Assembly (NCBI RefSeq): GCF_900187375.1
Contig: NZ_FYEW01000002.1
Span: 1,302,001 to 1,366,000, forward strand
Reading direction: 5' to 3'
DNA from: Hymenobacter gelipurpurascens
Lineage (GTDB): Bacteria > Bacteroidota > Bacteroidia > Cytophagales > Hymenobacteraceae
Length of the DNA: 64,000 nt
Position 1 is the stretch's first letter. Each line of letters starts with the position of its first letter. Shown here in pieces: positions 1 through 7,764 of this stretch. The notes under the pieces were generated by a model. It saw nothing but the letters and a program-made list of their open reading frames with translations. It made no database searches and had not been told where the DNA came from. A program made the translations under genes and the position numbers.

Positions 1-361
1 CCTTCGTGGCGTTGGGCTGCTGAGCGGGCGTGGGGTTGCTTTTCTTCACGCTGTTTACGGCCTCCGTGTTCTTGGTTTCGGCAGCATCTTTCGCGTTGGC
101 CGTTTTCACTTGGTCGGCTTTGGGCTCATTGTGCGACTCCAGGTCAACGCCGGAGCTGATGGGACGCTCAATGGCGGCACCTTTTTCCTGGTGTGCGGCG
201 GCTTCCGTGTGCTGGTCGAAGTTATCGGAGGAGCGGGAGCCGGGCGCTACCAAATCCACGGATACCTTATTTTCCGGACGCCAGTCCGATGGTTCGCTGC
301 TGCACGCGTTCAGGGCGAGAGTGGCCAGGGCCAGAGCGGAAAGCGCAAGTTGCTTGGTCAT
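1..361 (-). CDS. putative lipoprotein, partial (C-terminus beyond window)
   Basis: The reverse strand opens with ATG at 361 and stays open to the window edge, giving 120 residues. The start has a Lys-containing n-region, a hydrophobic stretch and a lipobox LNAC around residues 17-20, so the mature protein should be lipidated at the Cys and membrane-anchored. The remainder is hydrophilic and rich in Ala, Lys, Glu, Thr and Asn with no catalytic motif I recognise. No family can be named; the missing C-terminus could hold a domain. Confidence is good that this is a gene, low for any function. Confidence 0.65.
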   Translation of the reverse strand, partial: MTKQLALSALALATLALNACSSEPSDWRPENKVSVDLVAPGSRSSDNFDQHTEAAAHQEKGAAIERPISSGVDLESHNEPKADQVKTANAKDAAETKNTEAVNSVKKSNPTPAQQPNATK

Positions 362-424
362 GAGAAGAAAAATGAGCTGATACGAAATGAGTTAAATTGA
401 CGAAAGGCCGGCCTCAGAAGTTGC

Positions 425-1048
425 CTAGGCCACCTGGCCAGGCAGCGCGGGCACCAGGTTTTTGCGGCGCATCATGGCCTCAAACAGCTTCTGGTCGTTG
501 CCGCCTTTAAAAATTTTATCGGGCACCTGCAGGAAGATGGGCGTGTCGAAGGTTTTGGCAGCCCAGCGGCGCCAGCCCGTAATTTCGGCCGGCAGCTCGT
601 CGGGGCCCTTCAGTGTGAGCAGGTAGCCATCGGCCTCGCGCTTCACATGGCCAATCATGTCCCAGGTCAGGCGCATGCCTTCGCGCTCATTGCGTCGCAG
701 CACAATCTGCTTGTTATCAAACTCATAGCTGAGCTTTTCAAACAGCGGCTTGCTTTGCTCCATGGTAGTAGCGCCCGTAATCTGAGCGGAGCGGAATAGC
801 ACGTACAGCAGCGTCAGGACCAGAGCCGAGGCCAGCCACCACCAGGAGGGCCAGATCAGGGCCGGTAACAGGCCTACGGCAAACGGAATGAGGGCATACC
901 ACCACTCCTTGCGCCACACCCGTCCCATCGCAATGCGGGTGTAAGTGTCGGTGTCGAGTTGGTGCTTCTTGGTGACGATGGCGAGCGGTGAAGCCCCCGA
1001 CTGGGACTGCTGCTGCCGATAGCCGCCGCGTTGGTTAGGGAGTTGCAT
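425..1048 (-). CDS. YcxB-like membrane protein
   Basis: A 207-residue protein with a polar N-terminus, two adjacent transmembrane segments (about residues 49-67 and 70-85) and a C-terminal soluble half. This layout, and a C-terminal part of the type 'LSYEFDNKQIVLRRNEREG...LTWDMIGHV', resemble the YcxB-like family, a small membrane family of unknown function. The ATG at 1048 is used because nothing upstream is in frame before the repeat-rich spacer. The family match is from pattern memory and is moderate. Confidence 0.7.
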   Translation of the reverse strand: MQLPNQRGGYRQQQSQSGASPLAIVTKKHQLDTDTYTRIAMGRVWRKEWWYALIPFAVGLLPALIWPSWWWLASALVLTLLYVLFRSAQITGATTMEQSKPLFEKLSYEFDNKQIVLRRNEREGMRLTWDMIGHVKREADGYLLTLKGPDELPAEITGWRRWAAKTFDTPIFLQVPDKIFKGGNDQKLFEAMMRRKNLVPALPGQVA

Positions 1049-1055
1049 GATATAT

Positions 1056-1141
1056 CAGTTGTCAGTTGTCAGTTACCGGCTGCTGGTTACGAGTTAGTAG
1101 TAGAACGATACTAACAACTGGCAACCGGCACCTGGCAACTC
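1056..1141. repeat. imperfect inverted/direct repeat in spacer
   Basis: The spacer between the YcxB-like gene and nadC is almost entirely repeats. GTTGTCAGTT-type units are repeated directly at the left, and CAACTGGCAACCGG/CACCTGGCAACT units lie in inverse orientation at the right. It can fold into an imperfect hairpin and may serve as a weak terminator for nadC, but it has no clear T-run. It resembles simple dispersed intergenic repeats of Bacteroidota rather than a gene. Confidence 0.5.
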
Positions 1142-1142
1142 A

Positions 1143-2003
1143 TTAAAAAGCTTTTAAGCTGAGGTCGAGGCTCCGGACAGAATACGTGAGGGCACCCACC
1201 GAGATGAAGTCGACGCCGGTGGCGGCTACTTCGGCAATGGTTTGCTCCGTGATGCCGCCGCTGGCCTCCAGGGGATAGCGCCCAGCTACCAGGGCCACGG
1301 CTTCCCGAAGTTGCGTCGGGCCCATATTGTCGAGCATAATCCGGTCTATACCACCTACTTCCAGTACCTGCTGCACCTCCGAGATAGTGCGGGTTTCTAC
1401 TTCAATAGCCAGCTTCCGACCCGTTTTAGCCAAATACTGGTGCGTAGCTTCGATAGCGGGCCTGATGCCGCCGGCATAGTCCACATGATTATCCTTGAGC
1501 ATAATCATATCAAACAGACCGTAGCGGTGGTTTACGCCGCCGCCAATAAGCACGGCCCACTTCTCGCAGAGCCGAAAGTTGGGGGTGGTTTTGCGCGTGT
1601 CGAGCAGGCGGGCCTTGGTGCCGGCTAGTAGGCCAGTCAGGTGCGCCGTTTGGGTGGCAATGCCGCTCATACGCTGCATGCAGTTGAGCACGAGGCGCTC
1701 CGCTGTCAGGATGCTGCGGGCACAGCCTTCCACCGTGAAGGCTACATCACCGTGCTGCACGCGGGCACCATCGGAGAGCAGCTGCGTTACGTGGAGCTCC
1801 GGATCTACCTCCCGGAAGATGAAATGCGCCAACTCCACCCCGGCCAGCACCCCGGCATCCTTCACCAGCAACTGAGCCCTATTGCGCGCATCGGCAGGAA
1901 TAGAGGCCAGCGTAGAATGGTCGCCATCGCCGATATCTTCGGCCAGGGCAGTACGAATGAAAGCGGAAAGAGCTTCCGGAGTGAGGTAGGGCGGGGTTTG
2001 CAC
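1143..2003 (-). CDS. nadC: nicotinate-nucleotide pyrophosphorylase (carboxylating)
   Basis: NadC makes nicotinate mononucleotide from quinolinate and PRPP, the third step of de novo NAD synthesis in the cytoplasm. Family signatures are clear: HRYGLFDMIMLKDNHVDYAGG, the EVETRT segment and the C-terminal ASGGIT phosphate-binding loop. I choose GTG at 2003 (286 aa, the usual family length) rather than ATG at 2072. A -7 box (TATTTTTG, 2008-2015) lies just upstream, so the longer start would precede the transcript, and the extra 23 residues look unlike any NadC. No other NAD gene is adjacent. The function is firm; the start is an inference. Confidence 0.93.
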   Translation of the reverse strand: MQTPPYLTPEALSAFIRTALAEDIGDGDHSTLASIPADARNRAQLLVKDAGVLAGVELAHFIFREVDPELHVTQLLSDGARVQHGDVAFTVEGCARSILTAERLVLNCMQRMSGIATQTAHLTGLLAGTKARLLDTRKTTPNFRLCEKWAVLIGGGVNHRYGLFDMIMLKDNHVDYAGGIRPAIEATHQYLAKTGRKLAIEVETRTISEVQQVLEVGGIDRIMLDNMGPTQLREAVALVAGRYPLEASGGITEQTIAEVAATGVDFISVGALTYSVRSLDLSLKAF

Positions 2004-2007
2004 GGGG

Positions 2008-2015
2008 CAAAAATA
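2008..2015 (-). promoter_or_regulatory. -7 promoter box for nadC
   Basis: Reverse-strand TATTTTTG matches the Bacteroidota -7 consensus TAnnTTTG exactly. It lies 4 nt before the proposed GTG start, so the message would be leaderless or nearly so. No convincing -33 TTTG was identified. Confidence 0.5.
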
Positions 2016-2093
2016 GCAAAAAACAGCCCGATTACAGCCTTGCACCATAGGGCCATAGCCCGACTGCCTCACCCAGCCAACGGCAGGGCCTAA

Positions 2094-2130
2094 TAAAAGA
2101 AAAACGCGCCGCAGAATAATCTGCGGCGCG
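2094..2130 (-). terminator. rho-independent terminator after DUF4783 gene
   Basis: A perfect 10-bp stem (CGCGCCGCAG / CTGCGGCGCG, 2105-2114 with 2121-2130) has a 6-nt loop and is followed on the reverse strand by TTTTTCTTTTATT. It ends transcription from the DUF4783 gene and separates it from nadC. Confidence 0.85.
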
Positions 2131-2153
2131 TTGCGTTAAAAGCAAAAGGAAGA

Positions 2154-2552
2154 CTACTCTTTCGAGAAATCAATTGTGCCTATTTTTTGGGCACCACCTA
2201 CCGATTTCATTTTCACGAACATGCGGTAAGCACTGTTTTTCCCGGCGTATTTACCTACAGCATAAGGCGTACCCTCATTGCTGCCGCCGTAGTGAATGAA
2301 GTCGAAAGAAGCCGGCGTGTTCTTGGCGAAGAAGTCCTTCATCACGAACTCGGCCTGCGTGGCGCTGTAGCTTTGCTTGTCTCCGTCGAAGCTAAGCTCC
2401 ACAGTAGGAGCGAAATACTCGGCCAGCTCCTGGGAAGAACTTCCCCGGATGGCATTGCGAATGGGCGCGAAAGCTTCGCCTTGGGCCAGAGCACCTACTG
2501 ACAGCAGCAGGCCCCATACAAGAACAAAAGCCAAAAAGAGGTTACGTTTCAT
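2154..2552 (-). CDS. DUF4783 domain-containing exported protein
   Basis: A 132-residue protein with a Sec signal peptide ending near residue 23 (VGALAQ) and a compact domain with the features of DUF4783: an N-terminal helix with 'IRNAIRGSSSQELAEYFAPTVEL' character, an NTF2-like arrangement and a C-terminal 'KIGTIDFSKE' end. The NTF2-like fold is inferred from length and pattern. The family is typical of Bacteroidota and lacks a known function. It is a single-gene unit closed by a strong terminator and is divergent from gpmI. Confidence 0.8.
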   Translation of the reverse strand: MKRNLFLAFVLVWGLLLSVGALAQGEAFAPIRNAIRGSSSQELAEYFAPTVELSFDGDKQSYSATQAEFVMKDFFAKNTPASFDFIHYGGSNEGTPYAVGKYAGKNSAYRMFVKMKSVGGAQKIGTIDFSKE

Positions 2553-2683
2553 GCTAGCGTAAAGAATACGTAGTGGTATTCGCGAAAACTATGCCAACAT
2601 GGCATCAGTAAAGAAATCCTTCCCCTGTGCCCTCCTCTTCGCTGCTAAGTTAGGAAAATGCGCGTGTTTCCGTGGGTGGCTTG

Positions 2684-2691
2684 TATCTTTG
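2684..2691 (+). promoter_or_regulatory. -7 promoter box for gpmI
   Basis: TATCTTTG matches TAnnTTTG exactly and ends 5 nt before ATG 2697. It therefore rules out the in-frame ATG at 2658 and implies a leaderless or very short-leader mRNA. Confidence 0.65.
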
Positions 2692-2696
2692 TGTCT

Positions 2697-4244
2697 ATGA
2701 ACAAACAGGTATTGTTGGTGATTCTGGACGGCTGGGGTCTGGCGCAGAACAAACAGGTATCCGCCATCGATCAGGCCCGCACGCCCTACGTCGATTCGTT
2801 GTTTCAGCGCTTTCCGCACAGCAAGCTCCAGGCTTCCGGCGAAGCCGTAGGCCTGCCGGATGGGCAAATGGGAAATTCTGAGGTAGGCCACATGAACATT
2901 GGGGCCGGCCGCGTAGTCTACCAGGATCTGGTGCGCATCAATAAATCTATCCGGGAGCGGAAGCTGGCCGCCATGCCAGCCTTGGCGCATGCCCTCGATT
3001 ATGCCCGCACCAACGGCAAGCCGGTTCATTTGATGGGGCTGCTTTCTGATGGCGGCGTACACTCGCATATCGAACACCTGAAGGCGCTGTGCACCATTGC
3101 GCACGACGCCGATGTGCATAAAGTCTTTATCCATGCCTTCACCGATGGCCGCGACACCGACCCCAAGGGTGGCGTGAGCTATGTAAACGACCTAGAGCAG
3201 CACCTGCAGCACGGGGCCAGTGGCAAAATTGCCTCCATTGTGGGCCGCTACTACGCCATGGACCGCGACAACCGCTGGGAACGGGTGAAGGTGGCCTACG
3301 ATCTGCTGGTGAACGGCAAAGGCACTGCCTCACAGAACCTGATTCAGTCGATGCTCGACTCGTATAAAGAGGGTGTGACCGATGAATTTCTGAAGCCGAT
3401 CATAAAAGTAGGTGCTGATGGGCTGCCCCTGGCGACCATCCAGGAAGGCGACGTGGTGATTTGCTTCAACTTCCGCACCGACCGGGGCCGTGAAATTACG
3501 CAGGCGCTTACACAGCAGGATTTCCATGCCTTCAACATGCATAGGCTGAATCTGCACTACCTCACCATGACCAACTACGACGCCACGTTTGCGGGCGTCA
3601 CCCCGATTTTCGAAAAGGATAATCTGGAGGATACGTTGGGTGCTGTGCTGGAAGCCAACCACAAGAAGCAGATCCGGATTGCCGAAACGGAAAAGTATCC
3701 GCACGTGACGTTCTTTTTCTCGGGTGGCCGCGAAAAAGAATTTGAAGGCGAATCCCGCATCATGCGCAACTCGCCCAAAGTAGCTACCTACGATCTGAAA
3801 CCCGAGATGAGCGCCTTTGAGCTGCGCGATGCCCTGGTTCCGGAGCTGCAGGCAAAATCGGCGGACTTTGTGGTGCTGAACTTTGCCAACACCGACATGG
3901 TAGGCCACACCGGTGTGTTCGAAGCCGCCGTACGAGCCGCCGAAGCAGTAGATACCTGCACGCAGGCCGTGGTAGAGGCCGCACTGGTCAGCAATTACGC
4001 CTGTATCGTGATTGCTGACCATGGCAATGCCGAGTTCATGGTGAACCCCGACGGCTCGCCCAACACGGCCCACACCACCAACCTGGTGCCGTGCATCTTG
4101 GCCGACAATGACTACCACGGCACTCTGGCCGATGGCAAGCTGGGCGATATTGCCCCCACTGTGCTGGCGCTGATGGGCGTACCGCAGCCGGAGGCTATGA
4201 CTGGCCAGAGCCTGCTACAGCCCGAAACTGCACCGAATGCATAA
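2697..4244 (+). CDS. gpmI: 2,3-bisphosphoglycerate-independent phosphoglycerate mutase
   Basis: This enzyme interconverts 3- and 2-phosphoglycerate in glycolysis using two Mn ions and a phosphoserine intermediate. It has 515 residues, the normal length. Visible motifs are VILDGWG near the N-terminus (metal Asp), GNSEVGHMNIGAGR with the nucleophilic Ser, DGRDTDP, the metal-binding NTDMVGH and ADHGNAE segments, and HTTNLVP near the end. The start at 2697 follows directly after the -7 box at 2684-2691. A lipoprotein gene begins inside its last codons, so the two are probably cotranscribed. Confidence 0.97.
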   Translation: MNKQVLLVILDGWGLAQNKQVSAIDQARTPYVDSLFQRFPHSKLQASGEAVGLPDGQMGNSEVGHMNIGAGRVVYQDLVRINKSIRERKLAAMPALAHALDYARTNGKPVHLMGLLSDGGVHSHIEHLKALCTIAHDADVHKVFIHAFTDGRDTDPKGGVSYVNDLEQHLQHGASGKIASIVGRYYAMDRDNRWERVKVAYDLLVNGKGTASQNLIQSMLDSYKEGVTDEFLKPIIKVGADGLPLATIQEGDVVICFNFRTDRGREITQALTQQDFHAFNMHRLNLHYLTMTNYDATFAGVTPIFEKDNLEDTLGAVLEANHKKQIRIAETEKYPHVTFFFSGGREKEFEGESRIMRNSPKVATYDLKPEMSAFELRDALVPELQAKSADFVVLNFANTDMVGHTGVFEAAVRAAEAVDTCTQAVVEAALVSNYACIVIADHGNAEFMVNPDGSPNTAHTTNLVPCILADNDYHGTLADGKLGDIAPTVLALMGVPQPEAMTGQSLLQPETAPNA

Positions 4245-4824
4245 GGCTACCACAGCCTCCTTCCTGCTGCTTCTGCTCATGGCCGTTGGCTGCGGGCAGG
4301 AGCAGCAGCCGGTTAGGGCTAGTTCCAACCAGCCAAGCAAGCCGCCGCTGTATTTCGATGTTGCTGGTTTTCTTGGCCAGGAAACGGCTCGCCTCAACCA
4401 GCAGCACCCGGCAGTAGAGAAACAGGTGAAGCTGCGGAATGGTGTGCTGGAAACCACACGCGTACCGCAGGTGGACTGGACCAAGGAGCTGCAGATATTT
4501 CAGCAGGCCGATATTAACAAGCCCGCCCTGCGCGGCACGTACGCAGTCGATTCTTTGACTACCCCGGAAGGGCTCACGCAGCGTACTTACCGCCGCCAGC
4601 CAGGCCAGGACTTTCCAGTAGAGCAGCTATCTGTGCTTACGGAAGGCAATAAGCTCCGCACCCTCACGGCTACGCTGGCGCAGGATAACCCGCTGGTGTA
4701 CTCACAGAAGAAGCTGGAGCTACAGTGCCAGGATGGCCACCTGACGGCCTACCGGGTAGACGGCATCCAGAAGCTGATTCTATTTGACTCGGTACGGTAT
4801 TCCGCCCAAGGGAGAGTGCAGTAA
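4237..4824 (+). CDS. putative lipoprotein of unknown function
   Basis: A 195-residue protein whose start overlaps the end of gpmI by 8 nt, which suggests translational coupling. A signal peptide with the lipobox AVGC at about residues 16-19 predicts a lipid-anchored envelope protein. The mature part is mixed alpha/beta without a motif I recognise. It is followed by a strong hairpin terminator shared with the convergent neighbour. The link with gpmI may only be positional. Confidence 0.75.
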   Translation: MHKATTASFLLLLLMAVGCGQEQQPVRASSNQPSKPPLYFDVAGFLGQETARLNQQHPAVEKQVKLRNGVLETTRVPQVDWTKELQIFQQADINKPALRGTYAVDSLTTPEGLTQRTYRRQPGQDFPVEQLSVLTEGNKLRTLTATLAQDNPLVYSQKKLELQCQDGHLTAYRVDGIQKLILFDSVRYSAQGRVQ

Positions 4825-4842
4825 CACACCATTATTCTACGC

Positions 4843-4880
4843 AACAAGGCCCCGCGTAAGTGCTTATGCGGGGCCTTGTT
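4843..4880. terminator. bidirectional terminator
   Basis: A perfect 13-bp stem (AACAAGGCCCCGC / GCGGGGCCTTGTT) with a 12-nt loop sits between convergent genes. The short T/A edges on both sides suggest it can act in both directions. Confidence 0.8.
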
Positions 4881-4897
4881 ATGTGTGAGGGTTGGAG

Positions 4898-5446
4898 TTA
4901 GTCGACGTAGGGTTCTATGTGCACGGCACTCATCCGGCCGCTGTGGTACGTAACCGAAACGTAGTTGGCGCGCTCCGTATCCCCGATTTTGACCTGCTCG
5001 TTAGTGCCAGCGGCCGGCCGGTGGGCGGCTTCCATGCGGGAGCGGAGCCGACGGCCATATTCCGGCTGGAAATTGGTAATGGAAGCATCGCGCAGCAGAT
5101 CCTTTTCGGGCGCCCGGTAGAACTCGAACAGATTGCCCTGGTGCTTGAGCAGCAGAATGGTATCTATTTGTCCTGCCTCATGCAAGTTGCGGAAAGGCTG
5201 ACGCGTGACCACCTGCCCTCCTGCGCTCAGCAGCTCCGGCACCGTAGGCTCCGGCCCGAAAGGCTGGCCTGCCAGAGAATCGTTGGTGAGGCGAACAACG
5301 CGGGCGGCGGGAGCGGGTGTAGCGGCCGGCTTGGTAGCCTTGGCTACCTGGCGCCGGGGCGCAGCAGGTTTCCGCTCATCGGTGCCCGTATCGTCGGGGC
5401 TACAGGCACTTAGCAGCAGCATAGCGTAAAGCGAAGCTGCCGACAT
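4898..5446 (-). CDS. putative lipoprotein
   Basis: Read from ATG 5446 it gives 182 residues with a short signal peptide and lipobox LSAC at about residues 13-16, then a Pro/Ala/Lys-rich linker and a C-terminal domain of about 110 residues that I cannot assign. In-frame starts at 5485 and 5623 exist, but a -7 box (TATGTTTG, 5479-5486) overlaps the 5485 ATG. The transcript must start downstream of both, leaving 5446 as the best start. Its place in the cell is inferred to be a membrane-anchored periplasmic or surface protein. Confidence 0.65.
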   Translation of the reverse strand: MSAASLYAMLLLSACSPDDTGTDERKPAAPRRQVAKATKPAATPAPAARVVRLTNDSLAGQPFGPEPTVPELLSAGGQVVTRQPFRNLHEAGQIDTILLLKHQGNLFEFYRAPEKDLLRDASITNFQPEYGRRLRSRMEAAHRPAAGTNEQVKIGDTERANYVSVTYHSGRMSAVHIEPYVD

Positions 5447-5478
5447 GGCTTTGGTGGATGAGGAAAGCAGAAGCACGG

Positions 5479-5486
5479 CAAACATA
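5479..5486 (-). promoter_or_regulatory. -7 promoter box upstream of lipoprotein gene
   Basis: Reverse-strand TATGTTTG is an exact TAnnTTTG match 33 nt upstream of ATG 5446. It decides the start of the gene by excluding upstream in-frame ATGs. Confidence 0.5.
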
Positions 5487-5592
5487 GTAGCAGGCGAAAA
5501 ACCTTTTTCAGGCCTATACGCAAAACAGATGCGCGTGGCTTGCTTTCCCCTTGCTACACTAGCTAAAAAAGGGGCTGTTGCGCCACAAAATA

Positions 5593-6015
5593 TTATTGCG
5601 CCATCAACGTAGCCAGTATCCATCGGCGGCCGCCATGGTTACGGTGCTCTCCCAGATAAATGCCTTGCCAAGTGCCTAAAGCAAGTTTTCCGTTGCTGAT
5701 GGGGATGCTCACGGCGTGGCCTAGCAGGCTGGCTTTCAGGTGCGCCGGCATATCATCGGGGCCCTCCAGGGTATGGCGGAAATAAGGAGCATTTTCGGGT
5801 ACCATGCGGTTGAAGAACTGCTCGAAATCATGCCGCACGGTGGGGTCCGCGTTTTCGTTGATGCTTAGACTGGCCGAGGTATGCTGGATGAAGAAGTGGG
5901 CCATTCCCATCTGAAGCTGCTCCAGCTCTGGCAGTTCGGCTTCCAGCAAATCCGTAATCAAATGGAAGCCCCGACTCACGGCCGGCAGGCGCAAACGTTT
6001 CTGGATGAATTGCAT
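5593..6015 (-). CDS. YjbQ/UPF0047 family protein (secondary thiamine-phosphate synthase type)
   Basis: A 140-residue cytoplasmic protein of the YjbQ family, some members of which show weak thiamine-phosphate synthase activity. Hallmarks are HFFIQHTSASLSINENADP, with the family His and Asn/Asp, the GPDDMPAHLK loop, and the LGTWQGIYLGEHR C-terminal block. Length is typical. The neighbours are lipoproteins, so the context gives no metabolic clue. The family assignment is firm; the physiological role is unsettled. Confidence 0.92.
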   Translation of the reverse strand: MQFIQKRLRLPAVSRGFHLITDLLEAELPELEQLQMGMAHFFIQHTSASLSINENADPTVRHDFEQFFNRMVPENAPYFRHTLEGPDDMPAHLKASLLGHAVSIPISNGKLALGTWQGIYLGEHRNHGGRRWILATLMAQ

Positions 6016-6071
6016 AGCTAGGAAATCAAACTCTTGGCAGGCGTAGCCAAAGTGGCCTACAGCACTACTTC

Positions 6072-7595
6072 TTACGGGGTTTTGCGCTCGTAGGCCCCTA
6101 TATCGGGAGTGGTGGGGTTGCGGGGGCGGTTGAGCAGGTCGATAGTCAGGCCGGGCAGGGGCACGCCTTTGTTGCTGGCTGGCGAAAGCGTGTCCAGCTC
6201 ATAACTGTACATTTTACCCCGAAACCGCGAGGGAGTACTCTTGAACAGATAATTGGGCCCTTCCACCGGATTCAGAATGTTGCCATTCTTAGCCTGGCTC
6301 AGGGGCCCGGCGGTGTACAGTTTTGTGCGTAACACACTGTTGGAGATGCTGATGTTGCTGGCGTACTGCTCGCCGTTCACAAAAATTAGCTCGTCCTCAT
6401 TCAGGAACGACGAAGACCAGACGATGGAGTTGCGCATGGTAAACCTGGGCGCAACGGCTGGCCTGAGAACGCCATTAATCTTGATGCCATCGGACAGTAG
6501 CACCGAGGGTGTTTCGCGCCTAAACTCGGGCGTGTAGTTGGCAATGGTGCAGTAATCGAACTCATACACTCCACCTTGCACGCCCCACACAGCAAACTCG
6601 CCGCAGTTGGTGAGCAGCGTATTACGCACACTGAAGTCGCCGGACAGGCCTAGAATTCCAGCTCCTTCCAAGGCTAGGCCATCACTGGCAAAAGCCAGCT
6701 TCGCGCTCGATATGTTTTTGATAACCGTGTTTTCCACCGTCACCTTGGGGCGCGGCTGACGGTTGTAGGGATTGAAAATCAAGAGCCCAAAGGAGGCGTT
6801 CTTGATTTCCGTGAACCGGATAACGTTGTCGTGGCTGCTGGCCTCGAACTCCAGGCCACCCCACTGGCCGGGCGTTTCGGTGTACAGTGCCTCGCGCCGG
6901 TCGCCCTGGAAGCGCACAATGTTGCGGTCATCGGGCTTCAGCTCGCCCGTAGGCCTATAGTTGGGGTTGATGCGCAGGCTGCCTGCTACCACCAGAAAAG
7001 CACCCGCGTGGCTATAAATGCGGGCGCCGGGCTCAATGGTGAGGGTACTCAAAGAGTCTACCAGCGCGTAGTTGTAGATAACGTGCGGCTTATCGGCCTT
7101 CCAGACCATATTGCCTTTCAGCGTTTCGCCATTGTGGAAGTAGGCGTTCTGGCCGTAGCTCACCACTTTCACTTGCTGGTCGTTGCCATTAGTGCGGAAG
7201 CGCAGGTCATTTTCTACCAGAAACGGCTTCTCGTCGTTGGGCGTAGGGTCGATGGTGGCGCGCACCAACACCAGCAGGCTGTCTTTGCCCCGGATGGTTA
7301 TATCACGGACAATGGTGCTGGCGTCGCCATCAATAAGCAAGGAAAACGTGATACCCGGCCGGCTCTGAATCCCGATTTCCTCGACTTTCACGGCCCGGGA
7401 GTTGCGGTTGTACACCCACAGCCGCTTCGTGACGGAGCCTACGGAGACAAACACCGTATCGAACTTGATGGTATCCCGATCAAACTCCAGCGCGGCGCTG
7501 CTGTCCGTGGTCAGCAGGTCTTCTTTCGGCTCGCAGCCTGGCAGTAGGGCCATCAGGCAACACAACACAAGCAGCAGCGGAAGCACAAAGCGCAT
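6072..7595 (-). CDS. lipoprotein with right-handed beta-helix-like repeats
   Basis: Read from ATG 7595, the 507-residue protein has a signal peptide with lipobox LPGC near residues 15-20. An N-terminal beta domain of the type common in Bacteroidota lipoproteins ('LEFDRDTIKFDTVF') follows, then a long region with IRFTEIKNA, VENTVIKNI and MRNSIVWSS repeats typical of parallel beta-helix proteins, and a C-terminal 'PDIGAYE' end often seen in choice-of-anchor Q proteins. No catalytic residues are evident. I prefer 7595 over 7733 because the upstream part lies in an inverted repeat and encodes no sensible signal peptide. Confidence 0.8.
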   Translation of the reverse strand: MRFVLPLLLVLCCLMALLPGCEPKEDLLTTDSSAALEFDRDTIKFDTVFVSVGSVTKRLWVYNRNSRAVKVEEIGIQSRPGITFSLLIDGDASTIVRDITIRGKDSLLVLVRATIDPTPNDEKPFLVENDLRFRTNGNDQQVKVVSYGQNAYFHNGETLKGNMVWKADKPHVIYNYALVDSLSTLTIEPGARIYSHAGAFLVVAGSLRINPNYRPTGELKPDDRNIVRFQGDRREALYTETPGQWGGLEFEASSHDNVIRFTEIKNASFGLLIFNPYNRQPRPKVTVENTVIKNISSAKLAFASDGLALEGAGILGLSGDFSVRNTLLTNCGEFAVWGVQGGVYEFDYCTIANYTPEFRRETPSVLLSDGIKINGVLRPAVAPRFTMRNSIVWSSSFLNEDELIFVNGEQYASNISISNSVLRTKLYTAGPLSQAKNGNILNPVEGPNYLFKSTPSRFRGKMYSYELDTLSPASNKGVPLPGLTIDLLNRPRNPTTPDIGAYERKTP

Positions 7596-7624
7596 AGAGG
7601 AATTAACAGGGGGTATAAAAGCAT

Positions 7625-7734
7625 CATGCTTGATCTGGTATCTGCTTGCTGCCGCATCTTTACCGCTTCGTAGGCCAGTTGGGTAGCCAGTGGTGGTAGA
7701 GACGCGGCAGCAAGCGGACGCCAGATCAAGCATG
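7625..7734. repeat. imperfect inverted repeat (GTCAT/CATGC type)
   Basis: The 14-nt outer arms CATGCTTGATCTGG and CCAGATCAAGCATG are perfect. Inner segments (GCTTGCTGCCGC / GCGGCAGCAAGC, and a TTTACC/GGTAGA pair) continue the pairing with small offsets. The element fills the spacer between prfA and the beta-helix lipoprotein. It resembles the longer GTCAT elements in form but has its own arm sequence. Confidence 0.75.
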
Positions 7735-7764
7735 ACAAACGGATTGACAGCCGACTTAGTACGA

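Noticed and set aside
2658..2696. longer gpmI start at 2658
   Set aside because: A -7 box at 2684-2691 lies after it, so the transcript would not include that ATG.
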